A stretch of 47,871 bases of DNA, from positions 1 through 47,871 of the forward strand of contig JALNQF010000321.1 of NCBI GenBank assembly GCA_028456385.1, written 5' to 3'. Positions 11,101-23,330 of the stretch are shown piece after piece. The notes under the pieces were generated by a model. It made no database searches. It was not told the DNA's origin and saw nothing but the letters and a program-made list of their open reading frames with translations. The first letter of the stretch is position 1. The number at the start of each line of letters is the position of its first letter. A program made the position numbers and the translations under genes. This DNA is from Ophiosphaerella korrae (taxonomy: Eukaryota > Ascomycota > Dothideomycetes > Pleosporales > Phaeosphaeriaceae).

Positions 11101-14100
11101 TTATAATAATAACTACTATATATATCTTTCTAGTAAATAGAGAGTAAGATATTTCCTATAAAAGTATAGCTAGAAGAAATAGCCTATATAATTAACTTAC
11201 TAATAGAAGATTTAGAAAGAGAAAAGCCTTAAACACTATTAATTTAAGCTAAAAGACTAGTACTATATAAAGAGACTACTATAGTCTCCTCTAAAGAACT
11301 ATAAAGAGATAAGAAATAAATTAATATAAGAAGTATTAAGTATACTTAGTTAAATATATATAGTTATAATAGCTATATAATAATAGATATAGTAGAATAA
11401 AATAAAGAATATAAATTTATTTAGAAATACTTTTTAGTTATAAGTATAGAAGAAGCTTATAAAGACTAAAAAGAACGTAATCCTAAAGTAATAAAGTTTA
11501 TAATATTTTAATAATAAATAGAGTAATATATAGTTATAGTAAGAAGAATACTTATATAAAGGAAGTAGTAGTATTTTATAAAAAAACAAAATAGATTAAT
11601 AAAGCTTATATACTATAAGTACTAGTAGTATACTATATTTTAATAATAATAAGACCTAGTATAGATAGTTACTAGGTAGAGGATAATAAGAGAATAGATC
11701 TAGAATATCTAGTATATCTAGAAATATTATAGGTATTATATTTAAATATATATTACTACCTATATAAAGAAGAAAAAGTATAAAATTACGTATAACTAAA
11801 ACAAGAAAAAGGATATAACTATACTAGGGTAATTTAAAAAAAAAGAAATTAAAGGTTAGAAAATAATTAAGATACCTAATAAAGAATATATATTAATTAG
11901 ACTAGGACCTAAGTTATTAAAAGAATATATTAAAGAAAGACTATAGTATAAGTATATATATAATAAATATCTAAAATACAACAATTATAAATATAAAATA
12001 GAGTAATACCTCTAAAAGAATAGATAATTTAAAGAAAGACCTAAGTAAAAAAAGCTAAAAGGTATAATAAGCCTATACGTTATAAAAGAAAGTATATACT
12101 AAAGAAAGAAATTATAAATTATAATTAATAGTAGAGCTATAAAGAACTTTATATCTAAAAAGTTTATAGAAATATAAGGAATATACTATATAATAAATAA
12201 ATACCCTTAACAACTAAGTATAATTAATGGAAAACTATTCTAAGAACTTATTAAGTTTAAAATATTACTCTCTATATTAAACTTAGAAAGACTAAAAATT
12301 AAGAATATATTTATAGATATAATAATAATTATTAATAAATAAGATATAATATTAAGTATACTATAGTTATAAATAACTAACCTAAAGATTAGTTAGAGAA
12401 TAGAAAAAATTAGTTACTCTAAAAAAGATATATTAAAAGCTAATATAACTATATATAAAAGATAGTTCCGAGAAGAATATAAGAAGTAAGAAAAATAACT
12501 TACTAAACCTAATAATTACTTTCTAGAATATTAGTTCTAAGATTTCGTAATAGAACTAGAAGAAAGAAAAAACGTAAGATAGAGCCTAGTCTATAAGAAA
12601 ATAGTAAAAGAATCTAAGATTAAAAGAGTATTTATCTAAAATATAACTAAGAAAGGATAGATATAAAGATCTAACTCCTTAATAGTATATAGACTTATAT
12701 TTATATATAAGAAAAAGATAGATAAAAAATAACCTTACGTAGATTTTAAAAAGATAAACGTAATTATAAACAAGAACTAATACTCTTTACTATAAATTAA
12801 TAAGATATAAGATAGACTATAGAAGGCTTAAATCTTTACTAAACTAGATATCTAAAACGCCTACTACTAGATTAGAATTAGATAAGAAAATATATAGAAA
12901 ACTACTTTTAGAACATAATATAGACTATTTAAATACTTAGTTATACTATTTAGATTAATAAACGTACTAGTAGCATTCTAAAAAAGAATTAATATAGCAC
13001 TAAGAGAGTACTTAAATATATTTATATTTATATACCTAGACAATATCCTTATATTCTTAGAAATAGAGAAAGAACACGTATAATATATATATAACGTACT
13101 AGAAAAGCTAGTAGAAAATAAATTATTTCCTAAAATACGAAAATATAAATTTTATATAAAAAAAATAGACTTCTTAGAGGTTATTATAAAACTAAGAAAG
13201 ATTAAGATTAACTTAAATAAGATTAAAGTAATCTAACAATAGCTAATACTAAAGAACTTATAAAAAGTATAATAATTCTATAGACTAGTAAACTTTTATA
13301 AAAAACTAATAGTTAATTAGTCTAAATTAATAAAACTACTAATAAACCTTATAAAGAAAGATATACTATTTAAATAGATAAAAGAGTATAATAAAGTATT
13401 TAATTAAGTTAAGTAGAGATTTATAGAAAATCTAGTTATTAGGATATATAACTTAGACCTACTAGTAATAGTAAAAATAGACGTATCTAATTTAGTCTAT
13501 AAAATAGTACTAATACAAGAAGACTAAGATATAAAATAAGAATACTTAGTTAAATACTTTACTAAGAAAATAAAGCTAGTAGAACTTAATTACCTAATCT
13601 ATAATAAAGAAATACTAGTAATTTATAAAGTATTTAAGTAATAGAAAGTATACTTATAAAGAGTAAAATATTATATAAAAGTTTATATAGACTATAAGAA
13701 TCTTATAAAATTTATAATAAATAAAAATCTATTATAATACTATATAAGATAGTAAGAGTTCTTATTAATATTTAACCTTAAGATTATATATACTATAAGT
13801 AAAGATAACTAATTTATAGATACTCTAAGTAGAAGACTAGACTTATAAGAAGAAGTAAATACTACTAGTATAGTTCTAATTAAAAATAAAGCAAGATACT
13901 TAGTTTTAAATATACTTAAAATAGCTATAATACTTAAAAGAAAGAATAATAAGCTAGATAAATAGATTTAGAAAAAAATAGAGAAAGATTTTAAAAAAAT
14001 AAAAAAGCTTAAAATTTAAGAAAGAATTATAAAAGTATAAAGAAGAATATATATACTAAGTAAAATATAAAAAGAATTTATATAATAGTTTTATAAACTA

Positions 14101-15345
14101 CTAGTATATAGATATTAAGGTATTAATAAAATATTACATAAACTCTTAAAAGATTATAATATCCTAAAAGTAAAGTAACTAGTAATAGAAGTACTATAAG
14201 ATTATATAGAATACTATAGAAATAAGTATACTAGATATATACTATATAGAATATTATAACTAGTTAAAATACTAGAAAGACTTTAGAGAGTTATTATAAT
14301 AGACTTTATTATAAAACTACTAAAGTTTAAAGACTTAATATTAAGAGTTAAATATAATAGAATCCTAATAATAGTAGATAAACTTATAAAGTACTTATAC
14401 TTTAGACTATATAAAGAAAAGAGTAGGATAGAAGTTACTATATACTAGGTCCTAGAGACTATAGTTAGTTAATATAGTATCTTAGATAAAATTATTATAG
14501 ATAGAGATATAAGATTTATATTAAAACTATAAGAAATAATAGGAGTATTATTAGGAATCTAGTATACAATATTAATAGTATACTACCTATAGATAGATAG
14601 ATAGATAATTAAAACGTATAAACTAGATAGTAGAATAATACTTAAAATACTACTTTAACTATAATTAGAACAATTAAGTATAGTTACTACCTATAGTATA
14701 GTTAGTATACAATAGCGTAAAAAATATAGTAATAAGAGAATTACTTTTCTTTATAAACTATAGATTTAACCCTAATATATACTAGATACTAAGATTTTAA
14801 ATATCTTAGTCCTTTAGAAGAGAAAACTTTATAAATAAACTTAAAGAGATATATAATTAACTATAATAGGATATAGAATTCTTATTAGACTAGATAGTAA
14901 AGTACTATAATAGAAAATACTAAGAAGAACTTTAATTTAGAGAGAGAGAAAAAGTATAGTTAATATAAAGAAATATTAAAAGTAAGTAATTAAGTTCTAA
15001 ACTAGATTACGTTAAGATAAGACTATATAAGATTAAAAAAGAAGTTATACTAGTTATATTTAAACTAAGGCTACTAGACAAAATAAAGATAAATCTAATA
15101 TTCTACGTAGTACTACTAGAAAAAGTACTATAAGAAGTAAAACTACTAGTATACAAAGTAGATATGTATAAAGAATAATAAAAATAAGAAGTTAAAGAAA
15201 TCTTATAATACTAGTTCTATAATAGAAGAAACTACTACCTAGTAAAATAGATAAGAAAAGATAAGAAAAGCTAACTATAAGAAAATATATAGGAACTAGA
15301 AGATAATCTTAACTACTCTAAGAAACTAAAAGAGTTCTAAAATTA
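11100..15345 (+). pseudogene. B pol remnant: protease-RT-RNase H-integrase-chromodomain
   Basis: Domains in order: a long linker (about 11100-12100), a protease relic at about 12119-12170 (reading LIINSRAIKNFI, from a DSGA-type site with Asp changed to Asn), RT (about 12720-13250) with YLDN-ILIF at 13023-13053, and RNase H (about 13250-13850, ending near a DTLSRR motif). Integrase (about 14030-15000) has the first catalytic Asp in an IIIDFI motif near 14300 and the QTDGQTE relic at about 14585-14620. The chromodomain (about 15170-15345) has a YLVK core. Stops are TAA/TAG only where I read. The protein would have given insertion through reverse transcription, with the chromodomain targeting chromatin (family knowledge). 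Confidence 0.88.
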
Positions 15346-15364
15346 AAATCTTCTAGAACGCCTA

Positions 15365-15601
15365 GTGTAGTAGATAAATAATCTTAGGTAGATAGACTAA
15401 TTAACTACGTACTAAGGGCTCTAACTAGTAGAAGAAGATAAGTAGAAGTTCTTACTTCTATTAACCTCGTTATTATCTTATCTTATTAAGTTTATTATCT
15501 AGTTTAAGTTCCTCTTATATTAAGCTTAAATACCCCTAAACTCCTTAACTAAGGCTTTCTTAGAGCTTAATTTAGCTAACTCTACTATAACTCTACTATA
15601 C
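15365..15601 (+). mobile_element. MITE-like element, copy 1
   Basis: This 237-bp insert lies just past the chromodomain of B and is absent from the same place in A and C. It starts gtgtagtaga and ends tctactatac, a 10-bp terminal inverted repeat with one C-to-T RIP change. TA flanks it at 15363-15364 and 15602-15603. An internal short palindrome (agaagttcttacttct, about 15446-15461) and a short direct repeat (ctctactata, twice) lie in it. It has no coding capacity. The reverse complement of 20371-20610 is a second full-length copy. A Tc1/mariner-related MITE is the simplest reading; a SINE is less likely. Confidence 0.8.
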
Positions 15602-15603
15602 TA

Positions 15604-16182
15604 GTAGTAAACTAAGAAAATTAGTAATACTACTAATAGATAGAGAGGTAATAGGAGCGCCTAATATAATAAGAACTAGAGTAGCCTATACTATATTATT
15701 AAGATCTAACTTAGTATCTATTATATAAAACTATATAGATAACTTAGTATTATTATAAGCTTTTAATTTATAAAGACGCTTAATATAAGACTAAAGCTTT
15801 ACTAGTTTATAAAAAGTTAACTTATTCTTATCTTTAGCTATAGTAAGCTATAATAATAATTTATCTTAAGTTTTATTAATAGCTTACTTTATATAATATA
15901 GTAGAAAGAGACTACGTAGAAATTAAATACTTATACTAAATATTAGTAAAAATATACTTATTATAATATTTACTATTATTTAAAGATATAAGACATATAA
16001 GACCTAATAAAGTATAATAATAATAAGGAAATATCTTAACCTTATTATAAATAATATAAGCTATAAGGAGAAGTTTATTATACTAAGACTAAGATAATAT
16101 AGGAAGTAATAAGGAACTAGAAATTAATAAAGAAATAGGATAAATAATATTAGCTCTAGTATAAAGAAATAAAGGCCTACGT
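15604..16182 (+). other. B region between chromodomain and 3' LTR
   Basis: About 580 bp closely matching C 34400-35032. In the sense direction one frame has rather few stops and gives a Leu/Arg/Gln-rich sequence (for example LVSII-NYIDNLVLL), conserved in C. It might be a C-terminal extension of Pol or a small extra ORF, but conservation between copies is expected anyway because the DNA is homologous. A and R have different sequence over most of this interval. Confidence 0.45.
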
Positions 16183-16196
16183 AGAGAAGGGAATAG
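16183..16196 (+). other. Polypurine tract of B
   Basis: The purine-rich run agagaagggaatag directly precedes the 3' LTR and would prime plus-strand synthesis. The matching tract in C (35033-35046) is agaagggggaatag and in A (36165-36178) agaagagagaatag. The G runs survive because RIP acts on CpA/TpG. Confidence 0.8.
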
Positions 16197-16649
16197 TATT
16201 ACGTTAGTAACAAGAGAACTAGAGATAGAACTAATTAGCTTAAGCTTAAGTAATAACAAAATATAGGATAAGTAGAGTAATAACCTATAAGATAATAAGC
16301 TTAATTAAGAAGCTAACTATTATAAGAATACGTAATAAATTTATAAATTTGCGATCTTAGCGAATACAAATTTATAAAGCTAGAATTCGCGAATTTATAA
16401 CCTTAGTAAATATAAAGTAATAAAGTTGCTAAGTATTTATAAGTATATAGAAGTAATAATATATATTATTAGAATAGTATTAGTAATTTAATCCCTTAAC
16501 TATAGAACACTAATACAAGATAATTACAAGATATATTCTATTATTTATAGTTATTATAGATTACTATATAAGCTTTTATTATTAACTCTTAATCTACTAA
16601 TACTCTAAAGATAGGCTACTCGTAGTTAATAATAGATAGCCCTATTATA
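16197..16649 (+). repeat. 3' LTR of element B
   Basis: This 453-bp LTR matches 9420-9871 with many transition differences. It ends cctattata and is followed by acaag (16650-16654), the duplicated target. It keeps more CpG (gcgatcttagcg, gaattcgcgaattt) than the 5' LTR, showing that the two LTRs of one element were mutated unevenly. Confidence 0.93.
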
Positions 16650-16654
16650 ACAAG

Positions 16655-17160
16655 AGTATTTCTAAGTATATATTATAGTTTAAATAAGTATTATAAAATA
16701 TAGAAAAGAATAAACTATCTCTAATATTATAGTTTAAATAAGAACTAAATTTAAAAATATAATATAAAATAATCTATATAGAGAAACTAAGAATACTAGA
16801 AGCTCTAAAATAGTAAGTAATATAAATTAATAATAATCTCTAAGAATAGAGAAAAAATAAATATAGAGAACCTACTTAGAATTATAACAAAGGAGACCTT
16901 ATAATCCTTAATACTAATAAAAAGAAAAAGAAAAAGAAGAATAAAGACTTTATATACTTTAACTATAGTAAGAAAAGCTAATACGTAAAAGATAACTAGT
17001 TAAAGGAGAAAGATATAGTATATTATAAATATAGGAAACTAGGATACTTTATAAAGGATTATAGAAGTAAGAACTCTAAGTAATAAATATAGTTAAAAAT
17101 AGCTAAGAATAAGAAGGAAGTACCTAAAATATAAGCTAAACTTTAAGAGATAGTAGCTAG
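16655..17160 (+). pseudogene. A gag remnant, 3' piece with zinc knuckles
   Basis: This continues the gag of A after the B insertion. The two zinc-knuckle relics lie at about 16950-17060, with Tyr in place of Cys/His as in B and C. A Lys-rich (aaagaaaaag-type) tract precedes them at about 16919-16940. The frame leads into pol. Confidence 0.8.
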
Positions 17161-20100
17161 AAGTAAAGAAATATAGTATATAATACTTAATTAGAACTTT
17201 TATTATAATAATAACTACTATATATATCTTTTTAGTAAGTAAAGAGTAGGATATTTCTTATAAAAGTATAAGGTAGTAGTAATAAAAGAAAGTAGAACCT
17301 AAGTATAGCTTAAGGAAATAAGACGTATAATAGACCTACTAATAGAAGACTTAGAAAGAGAAGAGCCCTAGATACTATTAATCTAGGCTAAAGGACTAGT
17401 ACTAAATAAAGATACTACTATAGTTACCTCTAAAGAACTATAAGAAGATAAGAAATAAATTAATATAAAAGGTATAGAGTATACTTAGTTAAATATATAT
17501 AGTTATAATAGCTATATAATAATAGATATAGTAAAATAAAATATAGAATTAAAATTTATTTAAAAATACTTACTAGTTATAAGTATAGATAAAGCGTATA
17601 AAGACTAGAAAGAATATAATCCTAAAGTAATAAAGTTTATAATATTCTAATAATAAATAAAGTAATATATAGTTATAGTAAGAAGAATACCTATATAAAG
17701 AGATTAGTAGTATCTTATAAAAAAAACGTAATAGATTAATAAAGCCTATATACTAAGAGTACTAATAGTATACTATAACTTAATAATAATAAGGCCTACT
17801 ATAGATAGATACTAGATAGGAGATAATAAAAGAATAGATCTAAAATATCTAGTATATAAAGAAATCTTATAGGTATTATACTTAAATATAAACTACTACT
17901 TATATAGAGAAGTAAAAGCCTAAAACTATATATAGCTAAAATAAGAAGAGAGATATAACTATATAAAGGTAATACTAAAGAAAGAAATTATAGGATAGGA
18001 AATAATTAAGATACCTAATAAAGAATATATATTAATTAGACCTAGACTTAAGCTATTAAAAGAATATATTAAAGAAGGGCTATAGTATAAGTATATATAT
18101 AATAAATATCCTAAGTATAAAAATTATAAACGTAAAATAGAATAATAGCTCTAAAAGTATAAATAATTTAAAGAATAACCTAAATAAAAAAGGCTAGAAG
18201 GTATAATAGGCTTATACGTTATATAGAAAGAAATATACTAAAGAAAGAAAGTATAACTTATAATTAATAGTAGAGATATAAAGAACTTTATATCTAAGAA
18301 GTTTATAGAAGAATAAAGAATACGTTATATAATAAAGAAATACCTTTAATAACTAAGTATAATTAAAAGAAAACTATTCTAAGAACTTATTAGGTTTAAA
18401 TTAGTACCCTTTATATTAAAACTAGAAAAACTAGAAATTAGGAATATAGTTATAGATATAATAGTAATTAATAATAAATAAGACGTAATATTAGAGACAC
18501 TATAGTTATAAATAACTAACCTAAAGATTAATTAGAGAATAAAGAAAATTAGTTACTTTAAAAAAGATATATTTAAAGCTAAGATAAGTATATATAAAGG
18601 AGAGATTTTAAAAGAATATAAGATATAAGAAAAATAACTTATAGAACTAAATAACTACTTTCTAGAATATTAGCTATAGGACTTAGTAATAGAACTAGAA
18701 AAAAAAAAGATATAAGATAGAGCCTAGTATATAAGAAAATAGAAGAAGAATCTAAGATTAAATAAGTATTTATTTAAAATATACTAAAGAAAAGATAGAT
18801 ATATAAATCTAAATCCTTAATAGTATATAAACTTATATTTATAGATAAAAAAGAGATAAATAATAAGTAACTTTACGTAGACTTTAAAATAACAATCGCA
18901 ATTATAAATAAGAACTAATATCCCTTACTATATATAAATAAGATATAAGATAGACTATAGAAAGCTTAGATTTTATAAAACTAGATATTTAAAATACTTA
19001 CTACTAGATTAGAATTAAGAAAAGAGAAAAATAAAAAACTATATTTAGAACATAATATAAACTATTTAAAGACCTAGTTATACTATTTAGACTAATAAAT
19101 ATACTAGTAGTATTCTAAAAGAGAATTAATATAGTCTTAAGAGAGTACTTAGACGTATTTATATTTATATACTTAGATAATATCCTTATATTCTTAGAAA
19201 TAGAAGAAGAATATATATAATATATATCTAAAGTACTAGAAAAGCTAGTAGAAAATAAACTATTCTTTAAAATAAAGAAGTGTAAATTCTATATAAAAGA
19301 AATAGACTTCCTAGGATTTATTATAGAAGTAGGAAAAATTAGGATTAACTTAAATAAGATTAAAGTAATTTAAGAATAGCTAATACTAAAGAACTTATAG
19401 GAGGTATAATAATTCTATAGACTAGTAAGCTTTTATAGAAAACTAATAGTAAGATAGTTTAAATAAATAGAACTACTAATAAACCTTATAAAGAAGGATA
19501 TACTATTTAAATAGACTAAAGAGTATAATAAAGTATTTAATTAAACTAAATAGAGATTTATAGAGAACCTAATTATTAGAATATATAATCTAGAACTACT
19601 AGTAATAGTAAAAACAAATATATCTAATTTAGTCTATAGAATAGTACTAATACAAGAAGACCTATATATAAAGTAAAAATACTTAGTTAAATACTTTTCT
19701 AAGAAAATAAAGCTAGTAGAACTTAACTATTTAATTTATAATAAAGAAACACTAGTAATCTATAAAGTATTTAAATAATAGAGAGTATATATATAAAGAG
19801 TTAAATATTAAATAAAAGTCTATATAGACTATAGGAATCTTATAAGTTTTATAATAAATAAAGACTTATTATAATACTATATAAGATAGTAGGAGTTCTT
19901 ATAATTATTTAACCTTAAGATTATATATACTAAGAGTAAAGACAATTAATTTATAGATACTCTAAGTAGAAAACTAGTTTTATAAGAAAAAGTAAATACT
20001 ACTAGTATAGTTCTAATTAAGAATAAAGATAGATTTTCAGTATTAAATATACTTAGAATAGCTATAATACTTAAAAGAAAGAGTAGTAAGCTAGATAAAT

Positions 20101-20370
20101 AAAGTTAGAAAGAAATAAAAAAGGCTTCTAAAGAAATAAAGAAACTTAAAAACTAAGAAGGACTTATAAAAGTATATAGAAGAACGTATATACTAAGTAA
20201 AATATAGAAGGAGTTTATATAATAATTCTATAAACTTCTAGAATATAGATATAAAAGTATTAATAAAATACTAGATAGGCTTTTAAGAGATTACTATATT
20301 CTAAAAGTAAGATAACTAGTAATAGAAGTACTATAAGACTATATAGAAAATTATAGAAACAAGTATAATA
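17160..20370 (+). pseudogene. A pol remnant: protease-RT-RNase H-start of integrase
   Basis: This is collinear with B 11100-14230. The protease relic lies at about 18250-18290. RT spans about 18840-19360 with the active site at about 19160-19195, again YLDN-type instead of YLDD. RNase H follows to about 19985. The integrase zinc-binding region starts near 20150 and is cut at 20370 by the MITE-like element. Frames are closed by TAA/TAG and by several small indels (for example near 18770). Confidence 0.85.
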
Positions 20371-20610
20371 GTGTAGTAGAGTTATAGTAGAGTTAGCTAA
20401 ATTAAGCTCTAAAAGAGCCTTAGTTAAGGAGTTTAGAGGTATTTAAGCTTAATATAAGATAAACTTAAACTAGGGAACGAACTTAATAAGATATAATATA
20501 GCAAGGTTAATAGAAGTAAGAACTTCTACTTATATCTTCTACTACTAATTAAGCCCTTAGTACGTAGTAAATTAGTCTATCTATCGTCTAGCCTTTATTA
20601 TCTACTATAA
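20371..20610 (-). mobile_element. MITE-like element, copy 2
   Basis: This 240-bp insert in the integrase of A is the reverse complement of copy 1 at 15365-15601 over its full length. It starts gtgtagtaga, unmutated at this end, and ends tctactataa, with TA at 20369-20370 and 20611-20612. B, C and R have no insert at this position, so the boundaries are well fixed. It keeps a few unmutated sites (gggaacgaac) that help in reading the other copy. It is non-coding. Confidence 0.82.
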
Positions 20611-21689
20611 TAGATATATACTATATAGAATAATATAACTAGTTAAGATACTAGAAAGACTATAGAGAGTTATTATAATAAACTTTATTACAAAGTTACC
20701 TAAATTAAAAGACTTAATATTAAGAGTTAAGTATAATAGAATCCTAATAATAGTAGATAAACTTATAAAGTACTTTTACTTTAAACTATATAAAGAGAAA
20801 AGTAAGATAGAAGTTACTATATACTAGATTTTAGAAATAGTAATTAGCTAGTATAGTATTCTAGACAAAATTATTATAGATAGAGATATAAGATTTATAT
20901 TAAAATTATAGGAAATAATAATAGTATTATTAAAATCTAATATATAATATTAATTGTATACTACTAATAAATAGATAGATAATTAGAACGTATAAATTAA
21001 ATAGTAGAATAATTCTTAAGATACTACCTTAACTATAATTAAAATAATTAGGTATAACTACTACTTCTAGTATAGTTAGTATATAATAGCGTAAAGAATA
21101 TAGTAATAAGATTATTACTTTTCTTTATAAACTATAGATTTAACCCTAATATATACTAGATACTAAGATTTTAAGTATCTTAGTTTCTAAGAGGAGAAAA
21201 CTTTATAAATAAACTTAAAGAAATATTTAATTAATTATAATAGGATATAGAGTTCTTATAAGATTAAATAACAAGTACTATAATAAGAAATAATAAAAGA
21301 GACTATAATTTAAAGAAAGAGAAAAAGTATAGTTAATATAAAGAAATATTAAAAGTAAATAGTTAAACTCTAAACTAAACTATATAAAGATAAGACTATA
21401 TAAAATTAAGAAAGAAGTTATACTAGTTATATTTAAACTAAGACTACTAGATAAAATAAGAATATACCTAATATTCTACGTAGTACTACTAGAGAAAGTA
21501 CTATAAGAAGTAAAACTAGTAGTATATAAAGTAGATATATATAGAGAATAAAAAGAATAGAAAGTTAAAGAAATTTTATAGTATTAATTCTATAATAGAA
21601 AGAATTACTACTTAGTAAAATAGAAAAGTATAAATAAAAAAGACTAACTATAGAAAGTTATATAAGAACTAGAAGATAACCTTAACTAC
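20611..21689 (+). pseudogene. A integrase remainder and start of chromodomain
   Basis: This is collinear with B from about 14230 to 15307. The catalytic-core relic IIINFI (family IIIDFI, Asp changed to Asn) lies near 20675. The chromodomain begins about 21540 and is interrupted at actac (21685-21689) by element C. It resumes at 35496. No open frame remains. Confidence 0.83.
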
Positions 21690-22133
21690 TATTATAGCTA
21701 TAATAAAAGAAAACTAGTTTAAGCTAATTAGCCCTACTATAGATAATAATAATACGTATAACTTATAAGATAACAAACTTAACTAAGAAGCTAATTATAA
21801 TAGAGACACGTAATAGCTTTGTAATTTATAATCTTAGTAAATATAAAGTATAAAGCTAAAATATATAATAACTTTATAATTTACAATCTTAGTAAATACA
21901 AAGTATAAAGCTAGCTAAGAAGTATAGGTATATAGTTAGTAGTAATACGCATTATTAGGATAGTATTAGTAATCTAATCTCTAACCTAGAACGCTAATAC
22001 TTAATATTATATACATAAATTAATTATTATTTATAGTTATTACTAATTACAATACAAGCTTTTGTTATTACTTCTTAATTTACTAATAACTCCTAGTAGT
22101 TACTTATAGTTAACAATAGGTAACTTTATTATA
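21690..22133 (+). repeat. 5' LTR of element C
   Basis: This is a 444-bp B-type LTR, starting tattatagc and ending tttattata, preceded by actac (21685-21689). It holds a direct repeat of about 54 bp at 21806-21914; both units contain atcttagtaaata and agtataaagcta. The partner LTR at 35047-35490 has the same length and the same duplication. The primer-binding-position stretch tcttactaatttag follows at 22134-22147. Confidence 0.93.
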
Positions 22134-22147
22134 TCTTACTAATTTAG

Positions 22148-23330
22148 ATATTAAGAGAAGCGAAGCGTAAGTAGCGTATAGTCTAGCTAACACGATAGTA
22201 GAAAGTTTAACTAAATAAGTAGCTAAGGTACCTCTAAGTAGTTATAAGTTAGATAATATAGTATAAAAAGTAATTAGAGATTATATAAATAACCTAATCT
22301 TAGAGAAAGAAGATATAAAGATAGTAATTAATACTTTAGAAACGTAGAATAAAGAACTACAAGACTATTTAAAGTAGAATAAAGTATAAATTAAAGCTAT
22401 TATTAAAAGATAAAACTAGATAGAGCTAATTACCTAAAGACTAGAGATAAGTATAATAAAGAAACTACCTAAAATACCTATACTTAAGAAGTTTAATAAA
22501 ATAAGAGAAAACCTAAAACCTTTTATAGTAGTAGTATAGCTATAGATAGATATATAAGTACTATATTTTAATATAGAAGAAAAGAAGGTAATATATATTA
22601 GAATATATCTTAAAGGAGATATAATAAGATAGTTTAAAATTTACGAGATAGACTATACTATATACGCCCTAATAATATAGGAAGATAAAACTAGAGCTAT
22701 CTTTAGAAGTTATAAATACTTTACTAAATAAATAAGAGTAGTATTTAGGAATATAGATATTACCTAATAAGCTAAAGAAAACCTTAAAAGGCTTAAGTAG
22801 AATAAGAGCGTTCCTAAATATATATTATAGTTTAAACAACTATTACAAAATATAGAATAGAATAAGTTAGCTCTAATATTATAATTTAAATAAAGACTAT
22901 ATTAGAAAATCTAATATAAGGTAATTTATATAGAGAAACCTAGGATACTAGAAGTTCTAAAGTAATAGGTAATATAAATAGATAATAATCTTTAAGAATA
23001 GAAGAAAAATAAGTATAGAAGCTAACTTAGAAACTAAGACATTAGAGACTCTATAATTCTTAACGCTAATAAGGATAAGAAGAAAAATAAAAATAAAAAC
23101 TTTACGTACTTTAACTATAGTAAGAAAGGCTACTACGTAAAAGATTACTAATTATATAAGAAAAAAGATATAGTATACTATAAATATAGAAAACTAAGAT
23201 ACTTTATAAAAGATTATAAAAGTAAAGACTATAAGAAAGATAAAGAAACCTAGTTAAAAACAACTAAAGGTAAAAAGGAAGTACTAAAAGTATAGGCTAA
23301 ACCTTAAAAAAAGGTAGCTAGGAGTAAAGA
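22148..23330 (+). pseudogene. C gag remnant with two zinc knuckles
   Basis: This is collinear with B 9886-11080. The knuckle relics at about 23098-23210 read YFNYSKKGYYVKDY and YYKYRKLRYFIKDY. They keep the spacing and the Gly of CX2CX4HX4C but with every Cys/His now Tyr. The frame can be followed from the knuckles through the linker to the protease without a frame change, if TAA and TAG are counted as sense codons. Confidence 0.85.

Larger units (their letters stand above)
9420..16649 (+). mobile_element. Element B: most complete family-1 chromovirus copy
   Basis: B is flanked by acaag at 9415-9419 and 16650-16654 and inserted in the gag of A. It is 7.23 kb, or about 6.99 kb without the MITE-like element at 15365-15601. 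It contains both LTRs, gag with two zinc knuckles, protease, RT, RNase H, integrase, chromodomain, a 3' region and a polypurine tract. It is the best reference for reading the other family-1 copies. The order integrase then chromodomain at the end of pol places it among the chromoviruses of the Ty3/gypsy group. Confidence 0.95.

Noticed and set aside
15604..16182. Possible antisense ORF in the 3' region of B and C
   Set aside because: An antisense frame also looks conserved (LFPLL..., then ISLVSL-type residues), but any frame of homologous DNA does. All its stops are TAA/TAG and so carry no information about strand. There is no ATG and no domain.
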